7,924 nt of DNA. It comes from Pseudomonadota bacterium (GTDB lineage: Bacteria; Pseudomonadota; Alphaproteobacteria; Acetobacterales; Acetobacteraceae). Positions 1 through 6,583 of this stretch are shown in pieces. The stretch is from contig JAKAZN010000065.1 in assembly GCA_021815835.1 (NCBI GenBank), positions 1 to 7,924 of the forward strand. Reading direction: 5' to 3'. The notes beneath the pieces are model-generated. The model had not been told where the DNA came from. It did no database searches and saw nothing but the letters and a program-made list of their open reading frames with translations. How positions within the stretch are numbered: position 1 is the stretch's first letter; the number at the start of each line of letters is the position of its first letter. The position numbers and the translations under genes were made by a program.

Positions 1-566
1 CCCTGGTGGCCGAAGGCATGCTCACCCGCCGCCCACGCGTCGGCACGGTGGTGACCGGCCGCAGCCCCGAGCATTCGCTGCGCTTCTTCTTCCGCTACTT
101 CCGCCTGCACGGGGCGGACGGCGCGCTGCTGCGCACGCAGGTTGCGACCCTGCTGCTGCGCGAGGAGCGGCCGGCCGCCGAGGATGCCGCGCGGCTGAGC
201 ATCGCTGCCGACGCGTCGGTGATCCGCATTCATCGTCGGCGCAGCATCGTCGGACGGCCGATCATGCTGGACATGTACCGGATCCCGGCGGCGCTGGTGC
301 CGGGGTTTCCGAACGCGCCCGATTCGCTGCCGGAACTGCTGTATCTCTATCTGCTGGAAGGCTGGGGCGTGCGCGTCACCGCGGTGCGGGAGGAACTGCG
401 CGCGGAACTCGCAACGGAGGAGGATCGCGCCGTTCTTGCGCTGCCCGATCCCGCCGCCCTGCTGGTCATGGAGGAGACTTGCTTCGACCAGACCGGCAAA
501 CCCTGTCTGCTGGCGACGCATCGCGCGCGGACGGAGGACCATCGCTACGTGAACGAGGTCCGGTAG
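1..566 (+). CDS. GntR-family transcriptional regulator, HutC/UTRA type (5' partial)
   Basis: This is the C-terminal part of a ligand-responsive DNA-binding regulator. The reading frame is already open at the left edge (codons in phase from base 3), so the true start and most of the winged helix lie outside the window; the GTG at 6 is internal. The first residues, LVAEGMLTRRPRVGTVV, match the wing that closes a GntR DNA-binding domain (Gly-x-Leu then Arg-Pro-x-x-Gly-Thr). The remaining ~165 residues fit a UTRA effector domain: an RxR strand followed by GRPIMLDMYRIP, then LPELLYLYLLEGWGVRV, an REELRAELATEED segment, and a terminal strand ending in DHRYVNEVR. UTRA domains bind small metabolites such as sugars, amino acids or histidine-pathway intermediates; the ligand here cannot be read from sequence. 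It converges on the FAD oxidoreductase gene, so it probably belongs to whatever lies to the left. Stop is TAG at 564-566. Confidence 0.9.
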   Translation, partial: LVAEGMLTRRPRVGTVVTGRSPEHSLRFFFRYFRLHGADGALLRTQVATLLLREERPAAEDAARLSIAADASVIRIHRRRSIVGRPIMLDMYRIPAALVPGFPNAPDSLPELLYLYLLEGWGVRVTAVREELRAELATEEDRAVLALPDPAALLVMEETCFDQTGKPCLLATHRARTEDHRYVNEVR

Positions 567-576
567 GCGGGCACGT

Positions 577-592
577 GCGGGGACGTTCCCGC
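577..592. terminator. Weak hairpin in the convergent gap, possible shared terminator
   Basis: GCGGGG, a four-base ACGT loop, then TCCCGC: read on the plus strand this folds into a six-pair stem including one G-U pair. It lies between two genes that converge (stops at 566 and 616), where a two-way terminator would be expected. An eight-base perfect palindrome, GCACGTGC, overlaps it at 571-578. No T-run follows on either strand, so a classical intrinsic terminator is not supported; in GC-rich genomes such hairpins also occur by chance. Confidence 0.25.
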
Positions 593-615
593 TGCACCGT
601 CGCGCGCCCCGGTCG

Positions 616-1866
616 TCAGCCGAAGCGCTGCGCGGCGTAGGGTTTCGGATCGAGGCCGGGCGGCTGGCCGGTCAGCAGCCGGGCCACCAGCCGTCCGCTG
701 GGCGGACCGCCGGTCATGCCGAAATGCCCGTGCCCGAACGCGAGATGCAGACCGGGCCTGCCCGGCGCCGGACCGAGGATCGGCAGGCTGTCGGGCGTCG
801 AGGGCCGGAACCCCATCCAATAGCTGACTTTCGCGCCGCTCAGCCCGGGAAACATCCGCTTCGCATGCTGCACCAGGATTTTCGCCCGCGCCTCGTTCGG
901 CGGCGCATCGAGGCCGGCAATCTCCACCGTGCCGGCGACCCGCAACCCGTCCTCCATCGGCGTGACGCCGAAGGCGCGGGTCTTGTTGCTGATCGGAAGT
1001 CGCGGCACCACCTCAGGATCGAGGATCATCGCGTGGTAGCCACGCTCGGTTTCCAGCGCCACCGTGACGCCCAGTGGATCGAGCAGTTGCCGTGACCAGG
1101 CGCCGCTTGCCACCACCACATTGTCCGCTAACCGGTTGGCGGTGTTGGTCATCACCATCCAGCCGCCGCCGTCCTGCGGGATCAGCTTCATGGCACGCTC
1201 GTGGATGAGCAGGCCGCCTTCTTGCTGGAACAGCTCCGCCAGCGCGCGTACGCTGCGCAGCGGGCTGACGGTGTAGGCGTTTCCCGGCACCAGCAGCCCG
1301 CGCGTCACCTCCCGCGCGATGCCCGGGAAGATCTGCCGAAGGTCATCCTGGGTCAGCGGCTCGGTTTTGATGCCATGCCGTTCGCGCACCTGCCGTTCCA
1401 CGCCCGCGTTGGCGGTGTCGGCGTCGCCCTCCCACACATGCACCTGGCCGGCGGGCCGGATCAGCTCGCCATAACGTCCGGCGCCCAGCAACTCCTTCCA
1501 GCAGTCCATCGCCTCGCGATGCAGCGCGCGCATCGCATCGGAAATCGCCATCACCCGTTGCAGCCGCCCCGCCTCGATCCAGCGCAGCAGCCAAGGCAGC
1601 GCGGTCGGGAAATAGCCCGGCCTGACTGATAACGGCCCGAGCGGATCGGTGAGCCAGCCGGGCACCTTGCGCAGCATTCCCGGCAGGGCGATCGGCACCG
1701 CGGTGTCCGGGCTCAGCAGCCCCGCATTGCCGAAGGATGCTCCGCCCCCCGGCGGCAGCGGGTCGATCACCGCCACGGACACGCCGGCGCGCAGCAGGTA
1801 GAGTGCGGCGGACATTCCGGCGACGCCCGCGCCGATCACCATTGTTCCATGCCGGGCCGAAGTCAT
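616..1866 (-). CDS. DadA-like FAD-dependent amino-acid/amine oxidoreductase
   Basis: A 416-residue flavoenzyme of the D-amino-acid dehydrogenase/glycine oxidase (DAO) superfamily, which oxidises a C-N bond of an amino acid or N-substituted amine using FAD. The N-terminus carries the Rossmann dinucleotide motif VIGAGVAG (Gly12, Gly14, Gly17) and an acidic residue after the second strand (Asp35) for the FAD ribose. ASFGNAGLLSP at 43-53 matches the DadA-type ASFxNAG segment. VVASGAWS lies mid-protein, and the C-terminal FAD-contacting block runs from about 352 (GFRPSTPDSLPILGP) through GHGHFGMTGGPPSG. There is no signal peptide or membrane segment, so it is cytoplasmic, as expected for an enzyme acting on an imported substrate. 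The start is ATG at 1866, with AAGGGGAG (1879-1872) five bases upstream, inside the 17-nt gap after the second permease stop. It is the last gene of the operon. Family assignment is firm; the exact substrate (D-amino acid, sarcosine-like or opine-like) is not. Confidence 0.9.
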   Translation of the reverse strand: MTSARHGTMVIGAGVAGMSAALYLLRAGVSVAVIDPLPPGGGASFGNAGLLSPDTAVPIALPGMLRKVPGWLTDPLGPLSVRPGYFPTALPWLLRWIEAGRLQRVMAISDAMRALHREAMDCWKELLGAGRYGELIRPAGQVHVWEGDADTANAGVERQVRERHGIKTEPLTQDDLRQIFPGIAREVTRGLLVPGNAYTVSPLRSVRALAELFQQEGGLLIHERAMKLIPQDGGGWMVMTNTANRLADNVVVASGAWSRQLLDPLGVTVALETERGYHAMILDPEVVPRLPISNKTRAFGVTPMEDGLRVAGTVEIAGLDAPPNEARAKILVQHAKRMFPGLSGAKVSYWMGFRPSTPDSLPILGPAPGRPGLHLAFGHGHFGMTGGPPSGRLVARLLTGQPPGLDPKPYAAQRFG

Positions 1867-1883
1867 TGTCGCTCCCCTTGTCG

Positions 1884-2666
1884 CTACAGCTTCATCGCTG
1901 GCCGTCGCCGCATGCGCAGGGCGCCGTCGATCAGCAGCACCAGCCCGGTGACGCCGATCAGGAAGGCGCTGACCGCCGCGATGGTCGGCTCGATCTCCAA
2001 ATGCAGGCTGTTCCAGATGCGCACCGGCAGGGTCTGCGTGCGCACCCCGGTCAGGAACAGCGAGATGATCAGTTCGTCGAACGACGCCAGAAAGGCGAAC
2101 AGCGCCGCCGAGACGATGCCGGGTGCGGCCAGCGGCACCACCACGCGCAGGAACACGCGGACATGGCCCGCCCCCAGGCTGAGCGCCGCGCGTTCAAGGT
2201 TCACGTCTACCCCTTGCAGGGAGGACAGCAGAATCAGCAGCACCACGGGCAAAGCGATGACGGCGTGGCAGACGCCGACCCACACCAGATTGCCGACGAG
2301 ATGCAGCCGCGCGGAGAGGAAATACATCGCGATCGACGTGATCACCGTGGGCACGATGATCGGAAGCAGCAGCAGCGACAGCAGCAGCTTCTTGCCGCGG
2401 ACGCTGCCGCGCACGAAGGCATAGGCGGCGAAGAAGCCGGCCACCGTCGCGACCACGCAGGCGATGAGGCCGATGATCAGGCTGAACCACAGCGAAGCCC
2501 GCCATTGCGGATCGCCGAGAAACCGGGCGAACCAGTGCAGCGAATAGGTCTTGGGCGGGAATTGCAGATAGCCCGGGCCGCTGAATGCCAGGATCACCAC
2601 GATGACGATCGGCGCCATCAGCAGCAGGCAGATCAGGCCGACATAGGTCGGCAGCACGCGCCGCAT
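1884..2666 (-). CDS. ABC transporter permease, PotC-like
   Basis: A 260-residue inner-membrane permease of the binding-protein-dependent importer family (spermidine/putrescine PotC type). Six hydrophobic segments are visible at about 8-28, 61-86, 94-118, 122-147, 181-205 and 228-248. The cytoplasmic EAA loop that docks to the ATPase is at about 157-184: LERAALSLGA followed by VFLRVVVPLAAPGI, with the diagnostic Gly165 and the Pro-Leu-x-x-Pro-Gly end; the Glu of the EAA triplet itself is Arg159. Length is normal for the family. The start ATG overlaps the stop of the upstream permease by one base (TGATG, 2668-2664), a sign of translational coupling, and a GGGGA lies about seven bases upstream. 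It would pair with the upstream permease to form the channel. Transport specificity is set by the binding protein and cannot be inferred from this subunit. Confidence 0.93.
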   Translation of the reverse strand: MRRVLPTYVGLICLLLMAPIVIVVILAFSGPGYLQFPPKTYSLHWFARFLGDPQWRASLWFSLIIGLIACVVATVAGFFAAYAFVRGSVRGKKLLLSLLLLPIIVPTVITSIAMYFLSARLHLVGNLVWVGVCHAVIALPVVLLILLSSLQGVDVNLERAALSLGAGHVRVFLRVVVPLAAPGIVSAALFAFLASFDELIISLFLTGVRTQTLPVRIWNSLHLEIEPTIAAVSAFLIGVTGLVLLIDGALRMRRRPAMKL

Positions 2667-3502
2667 CAGACCGTCCCCATCAGGCGGCGGACATCCGTGA
2701 CGCGGTAATAGACGGCGTACAGCAGCAGCGTCACCGACAGCAGGAACAGCGACATGACCGCGGCGCCCGGCCAGTCGAGCGTGATCTCCACCGACCGTTC
2801 GATCAGCATCGCTACCATCACGTCGGACGGACCGCCCATCAGCGCCGGCGTGATGAAGAAGCCGATCGACAGGATGAACACGATCAGCGCGCCGGAAATC
2901 ACCCCGTGCCGGCTGAGCGGCAGATAGACGCGCCGGAAGATCATCGGTCCGCTCGCCCCCATGCCGCGCGCCGCCAGCAGCAGGTTGCGATCGATCCCCT
3001 TCATCGCGGCGAACAGGGTCAGCACCATGTAGGGGAGCAGGACATACGTCATCCCGATGACGATGCTGAACTGGTTATAGAGCAGCGGCAGCGGATCGGA
3101 GATCAGATGCAGGTCCCGCAGCGCCTGGTTGATCAGCCCCTCGCGGCCCAGCAGCACCATCCAGGAATAGGTCCGCACGATGATGGAGGTGAAATAGGGC
3201 ACGATGACGCAGAACACCACCAGGGTGAAGCGGAACCCGCGGCGGTTCGCCAGGTAGTAGGCGATCGGATAGCCGAGCAGCAGCACGGTGACAGTGACCA
3301 GCAGGGAAATCCAGTTGGTGGTGACGATGGCCCGCAGCATGGCCCGGGACGCCAGTACGGCGACAAGCTGATCGCGCAGGTCCGACGGGTCGCTGTCGAT
3401 GAGCAGCGTGTGGACGAAGAACCAGGCCAGCGGCGCCAGAAAGATGCAGCCGAGCATGGCGAAGGCCGGCAGCATCAGCAGGGTGGTCCGATGCGGCTTC
3501 AT
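2666..3502 (-). CDS. ABC transporter permease, PotB-like
   Basis: A 278-residue integral membrane subunit, the first of two permeases of the importer. Hydrophobic segments fall at about 8-33, 62-86, 92-113, 143-166, 200-225 and 246-266, with basic residues on the predicted cytoplasmic side. The EAA loop is at about 173-200: NLLLAARGMGAS then IFRRVYLPLSRHG. Gly182 is kept, but Leu176 replaces the usual Glu, and His199 stands where Pro is common before the last Gly. No upstream start codon exists in this frame before a stop at 3554-3556, so ATG at 3502 is the earliest possible start. The bases just before it are pyrimidine- and GC-rich, with no recognisable Shine-Dalgarno sequence. It lies 43 nt after the ATPase stop and overlaps the next permease by one base, consistent with the same transcript. 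Confidence 0.93.
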   Translation of the reverse strand: MKPHRTTLLMLPAFAMLGCIFLAPLAWFFVHTLLIDSDPSDLRDQLVAVLASRAMLRAIVTTNWISLLVTVTVLLLGYPIAYYLANRRGFRFTLVVFCVIVPYFTSIIVRTYSWMVLLGREGLINQALRDLHLISDPLPLLYNQFSIVIGMTYVLLPYMVLTLFAAMKGIDRNLLLAARGMGASGPMIFRRVYLPLSRHGVISGALIVFILSIGFFITPALMGGPSDVMVAMLIERSVEITLDWPGAAVMSLFLLSVTLLLYAVYYRVTDVRRLMGTV

Positions 3503-3545
3503 CGCCGGCGCGGGCGGGGAAGGATGCGGCCGGGCTGCATGCCGC

Positions 3546-4640
3546 TCATCCGATCAGAATGCGGCTGCAGGCGGGCGACCATGACACCGTGACCGCGCTC
3601 CCTGGTTCCGGCATCCGCATCGCCCCGGCGTTGATCATGTCGATCAGCAGATGCACGCCGCGCCCGCTATCGACCTGCGTGCGGACCGTACTGCCCAGGA
3701 AGGATCGCCGCGCCACCGTGCCGTGCATCCGGTTCTCCCCGCCGCCGTCGCCCAGGGCGAGCTGTTCCGGGCGGACGAACAGCGCCGCGGCGCGGCCCGC
3801 TTCGAGTGGGCCGTCGATGCTCCCCCGCAGCAGCGTGCCGTCCTCCGTCCGCAACGCCGCTTCGCCCGCGTGGACGCGGTCGATCGTGCCCGCGATCAGG
3901 TTCGCCTCCCCCAGGAACCGGGCGACGAAGGCGTTGTGCGGCCGCTGATACACGTCCCCCGGCGGCCCGACCTGCTCGATCCGACCGTGATTCATGATGG
4001 CGAGGCGATCCGACATGTTGACCGCCTCCTCCTGGTCGTGGGTGACGTAGATCACCGTCATGCCGAGCCGGCGCTGGATGTCCTTGATCTCGACCTGCAT
4101 GTCGTAGCGCAGGTTCTTGTCGAGCGCGCCGAGCGGTTCATCCATCAGCACGATCGGCGGATGGAACACGATTGCCCGCGCAATCGCCACCCGCTGCTGC
4201 TGGCCGCCGGAAAGCTGCCGCGCGAACCGTTCGGCGAACCGCTCCAGCCGCACGAGCGCCAGCGCCGCCTGCACCCGCGGCCGCAATTCGGCCTCCGTGA
4301 CACGCCGCGCGCGCAGCGGGAAGGCGACGTTCTCGAACACGTTCAGATGCGGGAAGATGGCGTAGTTCTGGAACACCATCCCCAGCCCACGCCGCTGCGG
4401 CGGCACGCGCGTCAGATCGGCGCCGTCAACCCGGATCGCGCCGCCGTCCGGGGCGACGAAGCCGGCGATCATCATCAGGGTGGTGGTCTTGCCAGACCCG
4501 GACGGCCCCAGCAGGGAGAAGAACTCACCCGCCCGGATCCCGAGGCTGACCGCGTCCACCACCCGCTCCTCGCCATAGCGCTTGGTCAGGCCGTCCAGAT
4601 CCAGCGCTCCCTTGCCGTCGGGCAAGGGGGCGCCGTTCAC
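3546..4640 (-). CDS. ABC transporter ATP-binding protein, PotA-like
   Basis: A 364-residue cytoplasmic ATPase that powers the importer. All nucleotide-binding motifs are intact: Walker A GPSGSGKT at 45-52, Q-loop Gln91 (VFQNYAIFPHL), signature LSGGQQQR at 143-150, Walker B IVLMDEP at 163-169, and switch His201 in YVTHDQEEA. After about residue 235 comes a C-terminal TOBE-type regulatory domain (RPEQLAL near 290, then FLGSTVR near 314), as in PotA/MalK-class ATPases. The start is GTG at 4640: its GTGA overlaps the TGA stop of the binding-protein gene by four bases, and the family's N-terminus (LDLDGLTKRYG) begins about a dozen residues later. The frame stays open far upstream of this GTG, but that upstream part lies over two other well-supported genes in another frame. 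The preceding bases show no good Shine-Dalgarno, so translation is probably coupled to the upstream gene. Confidence 0.95.
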   Translation of the reverse strand: MNGAPLPDGKGALDLDGLTKRYGEERVVDAVSLGIRAGEFFSLLGPSGSGKTTTLMMIAGFVAPDGGAIRVDGADLTRVPPQRRGLGMVFQNYAIFPHLNVFENVAFPLRARRVTEAELRPRVQAALALVRLERFAERFARQLSGGQQQRVAIARAIVFHPPIVLMDEPLGALDKNLRYDMQVEIKDIQRRLGMTVIYVTHDQEEAVNMSDRLAIMNHGRIEQVGPPGDVYQRPHNAFVARFLGEANLIAGTIDRVHAGEAALRTEDGTLLRGSIDGPLEAGRAAALFVRPEQLALGDGGGENRMHGTVARRSFLGSTVRTQVDSGRGVHLLIDMINAGAMRMPEPGSAVTVSWSPACSRILIG

Positions 4641-5704
4641 TGCAGAACCCACCGGTTCCAGTGGGCGCCGACCTTGGCGCGGTTGGCGGACCACCAGCGG
4701 ATATCGTTGCGGAACCCCTTCGACCGGGTCCAGGGCAAATTGGTCTGCGGGTCCATCAGCTCCGGCGCGGTGTGCGCATAGGCCTGCTGGTTCACCGGGA
4801 TCGCCTTGTAGGCGCCGAGCCAGCGGGCCTGCACCGCGGGACTGAGGCTGTAGTCGATGAACCGCACGCCCGCATCCAGCTTCGGCGTGCCCTTGGTGAT
4901 TCCGTACGCCTGCGCCAGCACCTGGTTCTGATTCCACTGCGGCGCCACCGGGGCGCCGCCGGCCGCGGCCACCTGCACGCGCGTGTTCCAGATCACCGCC
5001 AGCACCGCCTCCCGGTTGCTCAGCATCTGCGCCGACAGCGCGCCGGTATCCCAGAACTTCGGCACCGCCGGCCTGATGCGGGACAGCGACCGGAACGCCC
5101 GTTCGATGTCGATCGGATAGACCTTGTCCATCGGCACGCCGTCGGCGATCAGCGCGATCTCCAGATTGGGCGCGCCGGACGCCATGTCGGCCAGCGTCCG
5201 CGGCCCCGGGAATGCCTTGATGTCCCAGAACTCCGCCCAGGTCTTCGGCTCCTTGCCCACCGGATAGACGGTCGTGTTGAAGCCGTTCACGAACGCATAG
5301 ACGAACGAGCCGACCTGATGCTCCATGCGCACGCTGGGGTCGATATCGTCGGGATTGGTGTATTTGAAGTCCTTGTAGGGAATCGCCTCCAGCGCCCCGG
5401 CATGCTCCAGGTCCAGCAGCGAGTCGTCCCCGGTATCGATCACGTCGATATCCACCTGCCCGGCCTTGAACATCGCCAGCAGCTTCGCCGCGGTCGAGGG
5501 AACGGGCACGATCTCGATGCCGGTCATTTCCTGGAACGGGGCATAGACGGTCCGCTTCTTCACCTCGTCGAAGGCGCCGCCGGGGGTGCGCACCATCAGT
5601 TGCTGCGCCGCCGCCGCCCGCCGCGTCCAGAGCATCGGGGCCGCCAGCGCCGCCGGAACGGCGCCCCGCAGCAGGCCGCGACGCGTTGACATAACCGTGC
5701 CCAT
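4637..5704 (-). CDS. Extracellular solute-binding protein, PotD-like, Tat signal
   Basis: A periplasmic binding protein of the spermidine/putrescine (COG0687-type) family that captures the substrate and delivers it to the two permeases. It has 355 residues with the chosen start. The leader contains a twin-arginine motif, TRRGLLRG (Arg8-Arg9), a hydrophobic Ala/Leu stretch, and an Ala-rich cleavage region near TRRAAAAQ, indicating folded export by Tat. Mature features typical of the family include an N-terminal VRTPGGAFDE strand, VDIDVIDTGDDSLL, KTWAEFWDIKAFPG, and the APNLEIALIADGV block followed by YPIDIERAFRSL. Three in-frame ATGs compete (5710, 5704, 5692). ATG 5704 is preferred because the GGGGGAG at 5719-5713 lies eight bases upstream of it but only two from 5710. 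Polyamines or another amino compound are plausible ligands; the family also carries other substrates, so specificity is unassigned. Confidence 0.92.
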   Translation of the reverse strand: MGTVMSTRRGLLRGAVPAALAAPMLWTRRAAAAQQLMVRTPGGAFDEVKKRTVYAPFQEMTGIEIVPVPSTAAKLLAMFKAGQVDIDVIDTGDDSLLDLEHAGALEAIPYKDFKYTNPDDIDPSVRMEHQVGSFVYAFVNGFNTTVYPVGKEPKTWAEFWDIKAFPGPRTLADMASGAPNLEIALIADGVPMDKVYPIDIERAFRSLSRIRPAVPKFWDTGALSAQMLSNREAVLAVIWNTRVQVAAAGGAPVAPQWNQNQVLAQAYGITKGTPKLDAGVRFIDYSLSPAVQARWLGAYKAIPVNQQAYAHTAPELMDPQTNLPWTRSKGFRNDIRWWSANRAKVGAHWNRWVLQ

Positions 5705-5712
5705 CGTCATTG

Positions 5713-5719
5713 CTCCCCC
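5713..5719 (-). promoter_or_regulatory. Ribosome binding site that decides the binding-protein start
   Basis: GGGGGAG on the minus strand. Spacing is eight bases to the ATG at 5704, two bases to the ATG at 5710 and about 20 to the ATG at 5692, so the middle ATG is the best-supported start. Confidence 0.6.
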
Positions 5720-5743
5720 AGCCTTCCCACCCGGCCGCGCCCG

Positions 5744-5759
5744 CGATACCCGACGATAC
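5744..5759. repeat. Tandem CGATAC motif, 10-bp period, upstream of the transporter genes
   Basis: CGATAC occurs at 5744-5749 and again at 5754-5759, exactly ten bases apart, in the 90-nt gap between the FCD regulator and the binding-protein gene. The same hexamer occurs at 6559-6564 in the divergent regulatory region. A helical-turn spacing in non-coding DNA suits a protein-binding site, but the hexamer also occurs elsewhere in the window (for example, in reverse, at 5433-5438 inside a gene), so this is a weak candidate. No convincing -35/-10 pair was seen in the gap. Confidence 0.25.
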
Positions 5760-5794
5760 GAGCCGGCAGCGGCCGTTGCCAGCCGCCACCTTGC

Positions 5795-6481
5795 CTATCG
5801 TGGCGCAATGAAGGTCTGCGCGATGTAGAACTGCATCGGGCGGCGGATATGCGTCGCGATCAGCGCGGCAAGCGCCGCGGAATCCGCCGCGACCAGGGCG
5901 TCGAGCATCGCGAAGTGGTCGTGGATCGCAACCTCCCGCAGCTCGTCGCTGGGAAAGGCGCGGCTGCGGATCGGGTGGGTGGCGAAGGTGTAGCGCCGGA
6001 TCGCCTCGGCCAGTGCGGCGCTGCCCGCGGCGCCATAGAGCGTTTCGTGGAAGCGGTTGTTGAGCGCGAAAATGTCGGCGAAATGCCGCGCGCTGGAGGC
6101 GGCGGCATGCGCCGTGGCGATCGCCCGCAACTCGTCGATCAGCGCCGGGGGCACGGGAAAGCGGAACCGCATCGCCGCCTGCCGTTCCAGGCAGGCGCGG
6201 ATCTCGTACAGTTCCTCGATCTCGGTCAGCGTGTAGTCGCGCACCTGCACGCCGCGATTCGGTTGGCGGATGACGAGGCCGAGCCGCTCCAGCTCGGCCA
6301 ACGCCCGGCGCACCGCATGGCGCGTCGCCCCGATGCGGGCGATCACCTCGTCCTCCACCAGGCGCTCGCGCGGCTTCAGTTGGCCCAGGATGATCGCCTG
6401 CTGCAGATCGCGGCACACCGCTTCCCACTGGCCCGGCGCGCGCGTTCGCGGGTGCGGCGGTGGCGGCTCGGGCATGTCCAT
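5795..6481 (-). CDS. GntR-family transcriptional regulator, FCD domain
   Basis: A 228-residue regulator and first gene of the transporter operon. A winged helix spans about 18-82: LQQAIILGQLKPRERLVEDE, then the recognition-helix region GATRHAVRRALAELERLGLV, then the wing RQPNRGVQV. From about 88 to 215 it is all-helical and fits an FCD ligand-binding domain: EIEELYEIRACLE, LNNRFHETLYGAAG, IHDHFAMLDALVAAD and ALIATHIRR. FCD domains bind carboxylates or related metabolites, often through a metal held by Asp and His residues. Here His145, His189 and His211 are in place, while the first ligand position is Asn141 rather than Asp, a common variant. The start is ATG at 6481, supported by a perfect AGGAGG (6493-6488) six bases upstream. 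Divergent placement opposite the AtuA-family gene suggests it controls both directions and its own expression, probably as a repressor released by the transported compound or a breakdown product (inference). Confidence 0.93.
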   Translation of the reverse strand: MDMPEPPPPHPRTRAPGQWEAVCRDLQQAIILGQLKPRERLVEDEVIARIGATRHAVRRALAELERLGLVIRQPNRGVQVRDYTLTEIEELYEIRACLERQAAMRFRFPVPPALIDELRAIATAHAAASSARHFADIFALNNRFHETLYGAAGSAALAEAIRRYTFATHPIRSRAFPSDELREVAIHDHFAMLDALVAADSAALAALIATHIRRPMQFYIAQTFIAPR

Positions 6482-6536
6482 CGGGAACCTCCTGCCATGA
6501 CAGGATAGTCAATCGCCCAGCCCGGCTCAATCATCG

Positions 6537-6565
6537 TTGACACTATCGATAATATGGTCGATACC
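6537..6565 (+). promoter_or_regulatory. Candidate sigma70-type promoter for the AtuA-family gene
   Basis: TTGACA (6537-6542) is a perfect -35 consensus, followed after 17 bases by GATACC (6560-6565), which matches only three of the six -10 positions (A, T, A at positions 2-4 of TATAAT). The spacing is ideal but the -10 box is poor. A transcript would start near 6572, close to the Shine-Dalgarno of the GTG start at 6587, giving a very short leader. On the opposite strand TATTAT (6554-6549) could serve as a -10 for the regulator operon, but its -35 region is poor. Confidence 0.35.
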
Positions 6566-6566
6566 A
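6544..6566. promoter_or_regulatory. Candidate operator: two adjoining inverted repeats
   Basis: TATCGATA (6544-6551) is a perfect palindrome. TGGT (6555-6558), four bases CGAT, and ACCA (6563-6566) form a second perfect inverted repeat. TCGATA is also repeated directly at 6546-6551 and 6558-6563, twelve bases apart. The TGGT/ACCA half-sites resemble the TGGT-N3-ACCA type bound by FadR-like FCD regulators, although the spacer here is four bases, not three. The repeats lie between and over the candidate -35 and -10, where binding would block transcription. The FCD regulator encoded 63 bases away is the natural candidate to bind. Confidence 0.4.
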
Positions 6567-6575
6567 CTGCGGGAC

Positions 6576-6583
6576 GGGAGGAA
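6576..6583 (+). promoter_or_regulatory. Ribosome binding site deciding the GTG start of the AtuA-family gene
   Basis: GGGAGGAA sits with its GGAGG core five bases before the GTG at 6587. The alternative in-frame ATG at 6554 has no Shine-Dalgarno and lies inside the candidate operator, and the family's conserved N-terminus (RIGSGAGFSGDR) starts right after the GTG. Confidence 0.65.

Noticed and set aside
1737..2708. A 323-codon plus-strand frame rich in Gln, Arg, Asp and His.
   Set aside because: It is antisense to the oxidoreductase start and the second permease; the His/Gln/Asp-rich composition is typical of reading a hydrophobic membrane-protein gene on the wrong strand.
3651..4781. A 376-codon plus-strand frame across the ATPase gene.
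   Set aside because: It is antisense to a gene with all five ABC motifs intact, and it has no domain features or plausible ribosome binding site of its own.
5760..5790. GC-rich inverted repeat around GGCAGCGGCCGTTGCC as a terminator after the regulator gene.
   Set aside because: It is an imperfect palindrome with no T-run, and the downstream genes appear to belong to the same operon, so termination there is unlikely to be complete.
6498..6511. TGAC-N6-GTCA inverted repeat upstream of the FCD regulator as a second operator.
   Set aside because: The half-sites are only four bases, the match does not extend, and it does not resemble the TGGT/ACCA element nearby; chance is a sufficient explanation.
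4641..6530. A same-strand extension that would make the ATPase a 994-residue fusion protein.
   Set aside because: The extension lies over the binding-protein and FCD-regulator genes, which are in a different frame with clear domains and ribosome binding sites. It is low-complexity, and the ATPase family begins just after the GTG at 4640.
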